Below, piece by piece: positions 10,839 through 21,845 of a DNA stretch of 64,000 nt (position 1 is the stretch's first letter; each line of letters starts with the position of its first letter). The notes beneath the pieces are model-generated. The model did not search any database. It was not told the origin of the DNA and was given only the letters and a program-made list of their open reading frames with translations. The translations under genes and the position numbers were made by a program. Source of the DNA: Lentinula raphanica. Lineage: Eukaryota > Basidiomycota > Agaricomycetes > Agaricales > Omphalotaceae. Location of the stretch: the NCBI GenBank assembly GCA_027919835.1, contig JANVFP010000006.1, forward strand, positions 744,001 through 808,000, written 5' to 3'.

Positions 10839-12616
10839 TCAAACACTGTCGGCAATCATTCTCTCCGGGTTCTCGACATACCCTCTCCAACATTCTACAA
10901 AAGCAGCAAGCTCTGCACCTTCGACAACGCGGTGGTCTGCACTCCATGAGATACCAACTTTTAACCTTCTCTCCCCAGAACCATCCCCTCGATCAACATC
11001 CCAAATCCATTTGGCTTTACCTATCGCAACTATTGCAACCCCGCCTCCCGGTACGAGTACGGGTGCAGCAAAATCACCAGCACCAATCGCACCTACATTA
11101 GAGACAGTTAGCGTCCCTCCACGTTTCGGCATCTCCTTTAGTGTCAAACCACTGGGTGTCTGACGGCCGAGGTAGGACAAATGTTTCAAGTGTGAGGAGA
11201 GACTATACACAGAAAATGTATCCACGTTCTGGATAGTAGGTGTGTATAGGCCATTGGGTGTAGAGAGCGCGATGGATATATCAGAATGAGGCCGAATGGT
11301 GAGCGTTGGTTTTGAGGAGGCATCGGCAACTTGCGTAATGGACGCGCGAAAGAGCGGCCACTCGAGCATGGATTTGGCTAACGTTTTTAACAGAAACGGA
11401 AGATACGTTAGACGCGTGTATTGACCAGATGGTGGAACCTCTGGCGTTGGTGGGAGGGGGTATAGAGATGCGGGAGATACTGCTGGAGGAACTTCAAGCA
11501 CGGTAGAAGGGGGAAGGTAGTGCGAAGGTATGTGTGCGTTCAGACGGGGTAATAAACCATGGAGGGGTGTTAGATCGAGTGTTGTAGAGTATCTAAACCG
11601 TCGAATTCAGTCCAAGCCTAGACACAAAGGAAGTCAAACTCACCCAAAATGTGGTATCTGTAAGCTCTGGATTGGTGGTGAGCAATCATATACTCGACGA
11701 GCGCGAAATAGACGTCCATACCTTTTCCATAGCTTTCCACATACCATATCGTGTTCTCCCTAGTTCTACAACAACATCTTGATTGTCCTGCGATGCCACG
11801 CGTTCCTTATTTGAGCTGGTAGTATCAACGCCGACTAGATACTCGTCAAGATCCCTTCTTGTTATCCTTCCATCCCTTCCACTACCCGGTACAAGTTGTG
11901 CGAGATCTACGCCACGCTGACGTGCGAAATGCCGGACAGAAGGAGTAGCCAAGACTGGGGAATTTGAGTCCACGTCTGGGGAAAATGTGGGGTCCATGGG
12001 GTGTTTTCGTCGTGGAATATTGTGGGTCGATGAAAGTTCGTCCCTGGACTCTTGTTCGTTCGTTTTCGGTTCAACTGTAGTAGGCCTTGTACTCGCAGAG
12101 TCCGAAGTAGATGGTACATCTACAGGCTCCGCAATGCTTGAGCTTGCGGCAGACTCCTTCACCACCTCAATCAAGCAGAGATCAGATCCAACTTTGGCGA
12201 CCTGCCCTTCCTCGACCAATATCCTCGTGACGACTCCATCAAATGGGCTTGTAATTTCCTACGAGAATCGTTGATGATTGATATTGAACAACATGAGTCG
12301 AAGAGATAGTATCAGGAAATCTCACCACACTGGCCTTGTCACTTTGGACCTCACACAATGGTTCGAACGCCTGTATAGCTGTTTGCGGCTTGACATTCCT
12401 GATCATTATCCAACGCAGTGAGTACCTCGATCCTCGTCAAGGACAACAATCTATGTCGAACCATTTGATAATTTCGCATTCTGTAATGCCTTCACCGATA
12501 TCTGCGAGTTTGAACTTTTCGATGACCTTTTGTGAATTCTGAACGCGACAGCTTGTATGAAGACAGGCAGCAATAAATCTTCTGCCTGCTAGCTTCTGGA
12601 GACGGCGAGCTAACAT
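10839..12616 (-). CDS. branched-chain alpha-keto acid dehydrogenase E2 (dihydrolipoyl transacylase), mitochondrial
   Basis: This is the lipoamide acyltransferase core of the mitochondrial BCKDH complex, which oxidises keto acids from Val, Leu and Ile. The start at 12616 opens a mitochondrial targeting sequence (MLARRLQKLAGRRFIAAC). A lipoyl domain follows: KFKLADIGEGITECEIIKW, then the SDKASVEI lipoyl-Lys site (Lys codon 12336-12338) and SPFDGVVTRILVEEGQ. After a linker comes the peripheral subunit-binding domain (ATPSVRHFARQRGVDLAQL, GRDGRITRRDL). The catalytic domain includes TLTVSNVGAIGAG and GISWSADHRVVEGAEL. The usual HxxxDG active-site motif reads HRVVEG, so Glu replaces Asp. The substitution is in the DNA, not a reading error of mine. 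A plain pyruvate or oxoglutarate E2 is less likely because of the DIGEGITE start. Confidence 0.88.
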
Positions 12617-12846
12617 AAGAGATTGACGAAGAAAGAGGGAGAGCGAGCGACAAGTTTGTAGTAGTTCCGGCCGAAATCCGAGGATATCATCCGACGCCCA
12701 CGATCATGATCGCCTGGACAGGCTCAACTCAGCGACAACTTTGGAGTCAACACCAAGATTCAAGTGGTACGCAAATCATATTCTCTCAATATTCGAGGAC
12801 ATAATTTTGAGTACATACATACTGACATAGTACTACTACTATCTCT

Positions 12847-14261
12847 CTATAACTTGTGCCTGATTTCCTTCCTAGCTATCCGACCAAACTGTCGCTCCGG
12901 AACCCCACTCGCAAATCGTTCAGCTTGTGCTACACATACATGGACTATGTGAGCGCAAATGCAGACATTAGGAGCACCTTACCATAACTTTCTCTGAGGT
13001 TGACAGCATTTGGATCATTCTTCTCATTCAATCCCGCACGCAGCAGCTTCTTCACGGCAAGCACAGCTGCAGGGTCTAAGCCCTCCAGTTGTTGCTTCAA
13101 GTGAGTGCGTACATCGGCATGAAATTCCTCGGTTGATTTGGATTGAAAGATTTCACTGCATGTTGTAAGCTCGAGACTTATCTTCTTATATGAAAGCTAT
13201 TAAGACAACACGCACTTTATGAAGTTACATGCGACTAATTCTTGTGCAGTCTTTTTCTTTCCCCAAATCAGGACCTCATTGGCTCTAGCTGGTCCTACTA
13301 GAGACACGGAGGATGAGATATTCATTCAGGGTCAAGCAGTCTGAATGTTGAAGGACCTGGCTCACTTCGATTGATGAAGCTCACACTCGAGCCACCTTCA
13401 GAGATGATACCTCGAACACGGAATCAGGTATACATAGGCTCATTGTAGGGCCTTAGAATCTCTCACCTAAGAAGGTGAATGGCACAGAGAGCCAAGCATC
13501 GGGAACTGAAAATATGAAGTCAAAGTATCCGAGAAATGCTTTGAAGTATCAGATTTCTTCATGTTCAAGTTTTCATGAACACGCTCTTGACTCTTACCTG
13601 CGGCAATACCTTCAAATAAATTAGTAGCAAGATCACAGCAAAAACGAAGACATGTTGTATTCACCCATGACAGGTCCATTGAGAGCAGCAACCAGAATCT
13701 TGCTGTGAGTGTAGAGCTGGGGTGAGTTGATGATTGTCAAGGATTACATGTGTCGAAAGAAGGCATTACAAAACATACGGCTTGACCACAGTCGGTTGTG
13801 GTATGTGCAATCCTTTTCAGAAACAGTTCTCGTATATTCCGGTTTGTTGGTGACTTGTCCTGTGTCTCTAAGTCGGGCAACGAACGACCCATAACATCTG
13901 TGCCACTGAAATTGAGCCAGAAGTCAATGAAGATGATATCAAGTCGCAGAAAAAAGCGATGTACGCGCAGAACCACTTGCCGGTTGCTAGTAGATGAGTT
14001 GTTAGTCAGTCTGCTCACTGTAACTTCCAACAATCGCCTCAGGTACCTTGCCAAACCGTGACCAAAACATCGCCTCTCCCATCTATTTCTCGGAGCGCGT
14101 TCGCAAAGTCATCGTAGTCTGAGATAGAAGAGATTTCAGAACTTTGATGATCACGACATATATCAGCACGAACCTTCAATGGTTATTGCATTGTACGACT
14201 TTGGGCGATTCAAGGTTATTGTAGCTATCTTGTCGGAGACGCTCACAGTGAGAGCGCTCAT
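12847..14261 (-). CDS. peroxisomal delta3,delta2-enoyl-CoA isomerase (crotonase family)
   Basis: This enzyme moves double bonds of enoyl-CoA so unsaturated fatty acids can enter beta-oxidation. The start MSALTVSVSDKIATITLNRP is the typical crotonase N-terminus. The oxyanion-hole region reads FCAGTDV-like in the exon ending SGTDVMGRSL. Next come KILVAALNGPVMG and FSVPDAWLSVPFTFLG. The following exon gives GIISEGGSS, whose Glu fits the catalytic Glu of ECI enzymes. The last exon ends KEIRHKL; the terminal HKL resembles a type-1 peroxisomal signal (yeast Eci1 ends HRL). A dienoyl-CoA isomerase or hydratase is possible but fits less well. An upstream in-frame Met at 14399 exists, but the start at 14261 fits the family. 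Confidence 0.82.
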
Positions 14262-14572
14262 GACTGCACGAACTCTTGAGAGGAAAAAGCACCAAAGCCA
14301 CTGGCATTCCGATCCTAGTAACGGTTCGGGAAATGTAATAGCCGACGACTCGTGCGAGCTCGTGCGCGTGACTATTCTTAGGGTGTTCGCACGAGACAAA
14401 GCGTTCGATACGAGGCACTCAAGTTAAATTTCGACAAGTACTTACTCTAACAGCCTTCAAACCGAAAGTAGGCCTCATTTTGTGATCATAGAAGTAGTAC
14501 GTTGGGGGAAGAGAGCGCAAATATCGCAGAAGGAAATTTATAATACACTCTCCATTTAACACACTGAACTCG
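14262..14572. other. spacer between ECI-like gene and CCT1
   Basis: It holds the promoter of the isomerase gene and the CCT1 3' end. Frames on both strands here are short, and I see no separate gene. Confidence 0.45.
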
Positions 14573-16614
14573 TTAATGGCCATGCGGATCCGGATCACCT
14601 TTGGGTTCTAAAGGTGAACACAGTTAGTATGAAGGAACATCTTGAACAGGGTTGTTTGTACATGCCTGGAATGCACTGTATCGCGTCATCTATTCTCAAA
14701 AGCGATACCGCAGCCTCGTACGCCGATTTCAAGCTTTTCACCTTACTCATTGTCGGTTCGAGTACACCAGCCGTGACGTTGTCTCTAACGTCTCCAGACA
14801 TGAGATCCAGTCCGTATCGAAGAAGCGCCTTCTTTGGATCGCCGACAGGCGCATTTTGAGCAGCGTGATGATAAGCACGCAGCTTCGCAACAAGGTCTGT
14901 AGAATCTTTGGCAGCATTCACAGCCAATGTTTTGGGAATTGATAGCAGTGCACTAGCAAACTCGGCGATAGCAAGTTGCTCTCGTGAGCCCTGGTATGGA
15001 TTTTAGCTCAGCTTACACGAACGTAGATGTAAGATAACGTACCAATGTTGTTGCAAAGTTCTCCAGATAGATACTTAATGCTGATTCAACCGCACCACCA
15101 CCAGGGACTACTGCACCACTTTCCAAAGTACGCTTGATAATGGAAAGGGTATCATGTAAAGCTCTCTCCATCTCATCCAACATGTAGTCATTCGCGCCCC
15201 GAAGGACGATCGAAGAAGAACTGACGACTTTTGTGCCTTTGATCAAGATGAGTTCATCGTCCGAGATTCGTTCCTGAACGACCTCCTCTGCGGTACCCAA
15301 ATAACTTGGCTCGAAGCTCTCCTCGCCTTCGAGGTTAGCCAAGGTGGATATCAATTGGCCACCAGTTGCTTTCGCGATCCTACGCAGGTCCTCCTTTCGA
15401 CATCGACGAACGGCCATGGCACCAGCTTCAACAAATTCCTTGAGACATAAGTCATCGATGCCTTTCGTGGTGAGAACGACGTTGGCTCCCGCCCCAAGAA
15501 TTTTTCGAATTCGCTCGATGGTGATCTCGGATTCTCTGCTACGGAGTAAGATCGAGACGAAGCAAGCCATGTTTAGATACACACCGCTTTCGAATTTCTT
15601 CGAGTTGGTTGGGATCATCGACCAAAATTTGGACTCCGAGCTGCATGCGAGCCTTTTGTAGGTTGATATCCAGGCATGCGATTTTGGCATTGGTAATCCG
15701 CTTTTTCATTGCTACAAAAAATCGATCAGTCAGGCCATCGAGCGAGGATATAAAATCAAGATACCTTGACTCGCAACAGTACAGTTTAAAGCATATCCCT
15801 GAACAAAGAGAGATTCTCTAGCACTTCGCCCATGGGCTTTGAGGACATTTACGGCTTTGACAGGATACTTGACGTCTCCTCTAAGGTTGATGGTCTTCAC
15901 AGCAAGCATTGCTTCAACTGCCATTGGGGCAAAGATATCATCATCACTGAGAAGATAATTAATACCAAAGCACTTCAGTCCTAACGTACTTCGAACTCAC
16001 TTCCCAATTATCTTGCTAGACATGGATGTCTTTGCTGTGTTGATCAAAGCATCGCGTCCCAAAGAATCAACCTTGATGCTTAGCTGATCTTGCATGAATT
16101 TGACCGCTTCTCTGCAAGCCAAGCGATACCCAGTGATGATCGTGGTAGGATGGATTTTGGCTTTGACAAGTTCGTTTGCACGACGAAGAAGTTCGGAGGC
16201 AATGATGACTACGGATGTTGTTCCATCTCCGACTTCTTTGTCTTGCTTTTGGGCAAGATCAACAAAAACTCGACCAGCAGGATTCTCAACAGAGAGAAGG
16301 GACAGAATGGTAGCGCCATCGTTTGAAATGGTGACTTCCTATAAGGAATACTTGTAAGATTATACGTTACATTCTTTGAGATATGAGATATACCCCGATG
16401 GTATCGACGAGCATCTTGTCAAGCCCAAGGGGCCCCAGAGAGCTCTTCAGAGTGTTTGCAATAGATAAGGCGGCGATGACTGCTCGTTGAAGACATGAAC
16501 GCGTTAGACAAGGAGAAATTTTGCAGGGTACACACCATTTTGATCTCTAATATCCTGTCCTGACACTCGATCCCCACCAAGAAAGGCGCCTGCTCTTGGA
16601 TCTCGTTGAAACAT
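14573..16614 (-). CDS. TCP1: T-complex protein 1 subunit alpha (CCT1/TCP1)
   Basis: CCT1 is one of eight subunits of the cytosolic chaperonin CCT/TRiC that folds actin and tubulin. The start at 16614 gives MFQRDPRAGAFLGGDRVSGQ and RDQN. The next exon gives AALSIANTLKSSLGPLGLDK and MLVDTIG. Later exons have the nucleotide-binding loop KEVGDGTTSVVIIASELL, the alpha-type INTAKTSMSSKIIG, CLDINLQKARMQLGVQI, KEFVEAGAMAVRRC, LANLEGEESFEPSYLG and SGAVVPGGGAVESALS. The C-terminus has GSREQLAIAEFASALL, then NAAKDSTDLVAKLRAYH, and ends PEPKGDPDPHGH. The alpha identity rests on the INTAKTSMSSKIIG and LANLEGEE stretches. To keep frame into the last exon, the final intron must use a GC-AG pair (see findings). 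Confidence 0.95.
14608..14665 (-). other. GC-AG intron, last intron of CCT1
   Basis: The 58 nt intron begins GCATGT (GC at 14665-14664) and ends TTTAG. Splicing CCA-G to AA-CCC gives PEPKGDPDPHGH and a stop. The GT donor 4 nt further downstream puts a stop four codons into the last exon. Confidence 0.65.
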
Positions 16615-16976
16615 GAGGAAGAATTATTTGAGGAAAGAGTCAAGGCCAAAGGAGATCACGAAGTGAACGCGTTTTTTCGCGTGGGCTTACAAATCATGTT
16701 TTCTTTCGAATTTGGTTCTGAAACTTGAAAGTCTTCCTCTTAGCTCTACATACCCTCGAACAACAAACTCAAGGGATGGTGTAACAGGTGTCGAATCAGC
16801 TGCCATACGTGCGTAGATCTGCTATCTCGCGTGCGGCCGCTTTGCCTCACCAATCTGTAGGAGAGAAATTTTTCGACGACTTTCTCTGTCGCAGAATTCG
16901 AGTGGCACTACATAAGCAAATCATATAGTACTCCCTGGTTCCGGTTAATCATTGTCAAATCTCTCTACACTTCAAT
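16615..16976. promoter_or_regulatory. divergent promoter region of CCT1 and the coiled-coil gene
   Basis: 362 bp separate two divergent start codons. A frame on the minus strand opens at about 16803 but does not splice cleanly to CCT1. I see no clear named motif. Confidence 0.4.
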
Positions 16977-18245
16977 ATGGATCCATCGACCCAGATTGAC
17001 TTTAAGCAGCATGCCAAGTGAGCTTCTACTTGGTAGACACCTCTAAGGACGATTGATCAAACGTTTATCTAGGTTAGAAGCGGAATATCAAACATGCTTT
17101 GCACGATGGTCAAAATTACAGAGTACATTAGACCGTTGGGACCTCCCACAGAACCGCTTGCGTCTTGACGACTCTCGGAAAACCAAACTGCAGTCTCTCA
17201 AAGCCAAACTTGAAGAGGCCCAGAAGCAGCTCGACGCCGCTCATGCTCGACGTGCAGAATATGGAAACTCGTCACTCGCTTCGCTCTTGAACTCTGTAGA
17301 GCAGCAGGAAACCAGGAAACACGACTTTCATAAGCTGGCCAGCGAACTCAATCAGAAACTAGTAGAGGCTGCAACGTTACAAAAAGAAACAGAGATCAAG
17401 GTGCCTGCGCCGCCCATCGCATCTAACGATGTCGAGCTAGAGACTGTTCCTGGTTCGTCTAAACGAAGACGTATTTCCGATGGCTACGAGGATACCGCTT
17501 CTGCTCTCGCCACACAGACGAAGGAGGAGATAAGTGGTCTGCATGCTATCTTACAAGCGATTTCAGAACGCGTTTCGACTGTCGAGAATGATATTGTTGC
17601 ACAAGACGCAGAAGTCCGGGAAGTGATGCGAGAATACAATGATAAGAAGGAAGGTGGGGAGCCTACACCTACAGCTGTCGATTCGCTAGAGGTTCGCGTC
17701 AGTCATGTCCAGAACCAAATGGTGGATATTGCTACGAACCTCAAGGAGCTCTCGGAATGGATTGCTGGACTGTATCAAAGTAGTGATGCTATGTTAGAGA
17801 AGCATGAATCTATAATGGCCAGGAAGGAAGAAGAAGAGAATGAAATTCGGAAAGTATGTCTTCTCCCCACTCAGCCAATGGTACTTAATTTACCTACATT
17901 TACCCTAAGCTCTTGCGCCGTATCGAAGCGCATGAAAAGCTCCGTGCTGAAGACAAGAACGAGATCGAAGCGCTTTCTGCTGCGTTGACAGCTTACGCCG
18001 AAAAACCGGTCTCCCCGCCTTCTTCACCTTTCGATCCCGAAAATATGGTTTTGGATATGGAAGAACAAATCAGGGAGCTTGTCCGAAGCGCCGTCAAACC
18101 TCATGTCGAAGAAGCGCGAGCTGCCTTATCAGAAGACTTGCAGGGATATGATGCAGAACTCTATCAGTCGATCTGGTCCAAACTCTCTTTAACTCACAAA
18201 GTCATCGCTGCTGTGTCCGAGGCTACAAGTCGGCCTCCGTCCTGA
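16977..18245 (+). CDS. coiled-coil protein, probably nuclear, function unknown
   Basis: Three exons encode about 385 residues. Exon 1 is MDPSTQIDFKQHAK; the first intron (about 17018-17072) splits a Lys codon, and the second lies at about 17855-17910. The protein is mostly charged heptad-like helix (LQSLKAKLEEAQKQLDAAHA, EVREVMREYNDKKE). It has a basic cluster SSKRRRIS around residue 150 that looks like a nuclear localisation signal. A Pro-Ser hinge (EKPVSPPSSPFDPEN) precedes a last helical block. No enzyme motif is visible. A structural role at chromatin, kinetochore or transcription complexes is only a guess. Its 3' end overlaps the antisense gene below by about 52 bp. Confidence 0.7.
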
Positions 18246-19080
18246 AGGTCAGGTTTGGAACGAAGGATCGTAAATTTTGGTAACTGTTGTGGTGGTGGTT
18301 GATCAACGACCGATATTGTGTTATCTTCCTTGGAATAAATGAAATACCTCTCAAACATACCATCTCCGGTTCCTTTTCAAACATATCGATCATCTTCAGT
18401 ACATTCGGAACAACCCTGCGCTCTCTTTCATATCTCCTTGAGACCAAAAGTCGAATGAGCCGTATGCCGCTAGGAAGGAACATCATGAACACGCGAATAT
18501 CACTGTCGTTGCATCTCGTGGAAAGATGTTATCATGTAGTCGGTGTGTCTTCCTCGCTTTTGGATCACGCAAATCCCGCTCCTGATCATTATAGAAGAGA
18601 TAGTTCACAGGAAAATGAGTACTCTAAGGCGGTACTTAAATCTGGCAGCGATAGAAGACCGATGCGTTGGGATTGCCGCGTCGAAGGAAAACATGCAAAA
18701 TCAGTGACCTCCTGACAATTTCCACTGGCTCCTCTTCCAGAGTCATGTTGACTCTCTGAACTGCCACCCGACTTGCCAAGAAACTCTGCAGGCTATGGAC
18801 TGGAGCAGCATGGAGCTTGGTGCTATCAGGATGCCCATTTGGCAACATACCTTGAATGGATCTATCAAACAGTCCTAGTACAACTTTACATTGGTCCCCA
18901 TTTTTCAGCGCCGCAGTCAATGGACTACATACTATGATTGCAGGTCCGGGAACCGTCAAGTTGGCGCAAACAAAAGGCTCAAGCTCAAAGTTCTATACAA
19001 GAACTGATACATGCACATACGGGGGTTCTCATTACATGGATCGATATGAATTCTCTCAATCCGGCATGAGCTAGTGTCAT
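18194..19080 (-). CDS. spliced gene of six exons, function unknown
   Basis: I rebuilt this gene from splice signals; no single long frame shows it. Exons are about 19080-19036, 18992-18851, 18785-18623, 18581-18504, 18469-18361 and 18328-18194. All junctions are GT-AG with matching phase. The product is about 226 residues. It starts MTLAHAGLREFISIHNFELE, then LTVPGPAIIVCSPLTAALK, KVVLGLFDRSIQ, a Ser/Gly-rich linker, GLLSLPDLSTALESGICVIQ, HTDYMITSFHEMQRHGI and RLIRLLVSRRYERERRVV. It ends PKFTILRSKPDLQDGGRL and MTL. I do not recognise the family. Coherent frame across five introns argues for a real gene. Confidence 0.6.
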
Positions 19081-19576
19081 CGCTCAATAACGGAGAAATT
19101 TAGGAGCCGGTTCTTGTGCTCTAAGAGGTTTGTTCATCCGACTACATGCTCGCTCGCTTGGATCTTGGAATGTAATGATTATCAGGGTATTGTTCCTCCA
19201 AAACAACACTCTTGATCATCTGTTTATGTATAGCAGAGAAGCCATTCAAGCAATTGCAGGCAGTCGCCGCAAGAACATTCTCCGTTTCTGTCGGTGGCGC
19301 TTCTGAGGTCGGTCAATGCCACTACGCGGAAAAACGCAATTGGACGACATCGCCATCGGAGCTGACTTGGCTGTAATGAACGCATCTTAGCAGATCTCAG
19401 CCAAGCCTATTCATTGGAACCTTTCGAAATGAACGGTCGTCTCGATCGAGCCGTGACAATAAGGCTGTGATTCCAAGCTCTTATCAAGATGGTTAAAAGC
19501 TCGCAGTGTAACTCTTAGGCACCCCTCATCAGTCCCCACTAGGAGGTCGAATACGCTACCAGAACACAAATTCACC
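19081..19576. promoter_or_regulatory. divergent promoter of the unknown six-exon gene and tyrosinase
   Basis: It contains no supported gene. It separates divergent start codons and should hold both promoters. I could not pick out a specific operator. Confidence 0.4.
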
Positions 19577-21845
19577 ATGTCTCATTATCTCGTCGTTGGC
19601 GCAACCGGAGGTTCTACTTCTGGAGCTGCCGCACCCAATCGTCTCGAAATCCACGACTTCGTGCAGCAGGAAGAGCAGTTCTCTCTGTATATTCAGGCTC
19701 TGCGTAAGATATTCGTTGATTTTTTGCCACATCCTTTTTCACAGATTGTCGTTAGAATTCATCTATTCTGGTAAAAGTCAAAGTGAAATCGATTCCTTCT
19801 TTCAAATCGGAGGGATTCATGGCCTTCCATATATCCCCTGGGATGGCGCAGGAAGCAAACCTGTGGATACCGAAGCATGGGAAGGGTACTGCACTCACGG
19901 CAGTGTCCTGTTCCCAACTTTTCATCGTCCGTACGTCCTGCTCGTCGAGGTGATTATCCGTTATTCAACATCATCGACAATGACTTACTTGAGTTCTATC
20001 TGGTTACTAATGCAGCAAGCCATTCAAGCTGTAGCCGTCAACATAGCTGCAACGTACACTTTCGAAAAAGCTCGTTATCAGGACGCTGCGATGAATTTGC
20101 GTCAACCTTATTGGGATTGGGCTCGAAATCCTATCCCTCCCCCGGAGGTTATCTCTCTGAATGAAGTCACCATCGTGGATCCCAGAGGGCAGAAGATATC
20201 TGTCCCCAACCCCCTTCGACGTTATACCTTCCACCCGATAGATCCTTCGTTCCCTGAACCGTATCAGTCCTGGTCAACCACGCTGCGCCACCCGACAAGC
20301 AAGCACGCCAATGCGAAGGAAAATATATCAGATTTAGAAGCGTGAGTCGTAGCTTTTTTTCATCAGGTACTGTGTTCAACATTCTGCCAATCTCCCAGCA
20401 CTTTGAAAAGCGCTGGTCCACAGCTCAGGACTAAAACTTATAACCTTTTGACAAGAGTTCATACTTGGCCCGCATTTAGTAACCATACCCCCGACGATGG
20501 CGGAAGTACCAGCAATAGTCTTGAAGGCATCCATGACGGTGTCCACGTCGATGTCGGTGGTGCTGGACATATGTCGGATCCATCAGTAGCGGGTCAGTAC
20601 TAACTTCAGGTCAACATCTACACAAACAACTGACGTACCTGCATTGCTCAACCAGGATTTGATCCCATATTCTTCATGCATCACGCCCAAGTTGACCGGC
20701 TCCTTTCACTATGGTCTGCATTGAACCCCGATGTGTGGATCACTGATGGACCTTCTGGAGATGGGACATGGACGATCCCTCCCGACAATGTAGTCGGGAA
20801 AGATACCAGTGAGTCTTCCGATGTGACCTTTCCAAACTAGCTAATATTGACTTGTGTATCAACAAAGATTTGACCCCCTTCTGGAATACTCAGTCGTCGT
20901 ACTGGATTTCTGCCAATGTCACAGATACGTCCAAGATGGGATATACATATCCAGAATTCAACGATCTAGACATGGGGAACAAAGATGCGGTTCGAGCTGA
21001 TATAGCTACGCAAATAAACAGACTTTACGGCGGACCAATCGTCAATCTGGCACCAACCGCACAACAAGTTTCCTCCGAAATTACCACCACAGAAAATGTT
21101 GCAGCTGGCAAGGACGCTACTGCTAACGTCGCCCAATCGAAGAACATGAAACCCGAGTCAACGGGTCCGGTCACTATTGAAGTTAACGACAATAGCCCTC
21201 AAGTAAAGCTTTCTTCCGGAGATCATGGCGAGAAAAAGGAGCTCTGGGAATGGACTGCTCGAGTCCAGGTCAAGAAATACGAGATAGGCGGAAGCTTTAA
21301 AATCTTATTCTTCTTGGGTAACGTTCCGAGTAATCCCCACGAATGGGCTACCAGCTCTCAGTTTGTGGGTGCTTTCCACGGATTTGTCAATAGGTGAGCC
21401 GCTGATTCTGTTTTCCATGAAGCAATACGGCTAACATGTACTCACAGCTCCTCTGAGCGATGCGCGAACTGTAGACGCCAGCAAGATATTGTTCTTGAAG
21501 GATTTGTTCATCTCAATGACGGTATCGCGAAACTCTCCAATCTGAACTCATTCAACCCGGACGTCGTAGAACCGTACCTCAAAGAAAATCTCCATTGGCG
21601 TGTACAAAAGGTAATATTCACATAGAATGAGCGTTTTTGTCAAATGCTGAGCTCTCACGATTCAGGTGTCGGGCGAAGCGGTTGATTTGGAAGAAGTGCA
21701 CTCCCTCGAAGTAGTAGTCATTGCTACGCGTTTGACTTTACCTCCTGGTGAAATATTCCCTGTGCCTGCAGAGACGCACCACCATCATCGTATTACACAT
21801 GGTCGTCCGGGTGGCTCTCGCCACAGCCTTCAAGCTGGACAGTAA
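19577..21845 (+). CDS. tyrosinase (polyphenol oxidase), latent fungal type
   Basis: Tyrosinase is a type-3 copper enzyme that oxidises phenols and catechols to quinones for melanin and browning. Eight exons encode about 620 residues. The first CuA His lies in GGIHGLPY. Then [16 protein letters not shown] carries the Cys-x-His thioether pair and the third His. CuB has [16 protein letters not shown] and [28 protein letters not shown] has the Tyr-x-Tyr motif that marks the end of the catalytic core; the long C-terminal part after it is the lid removed on activation in mushroom enzymes. There is no N-terminal signal peptide, so the protoenzyme is probably cytosolic, as in Agaricus. The first intron joins QAL to [12 protein letters not shown]. 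The C-terminus is His-rich (HHHHRITHG). Confidence 0.93.
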
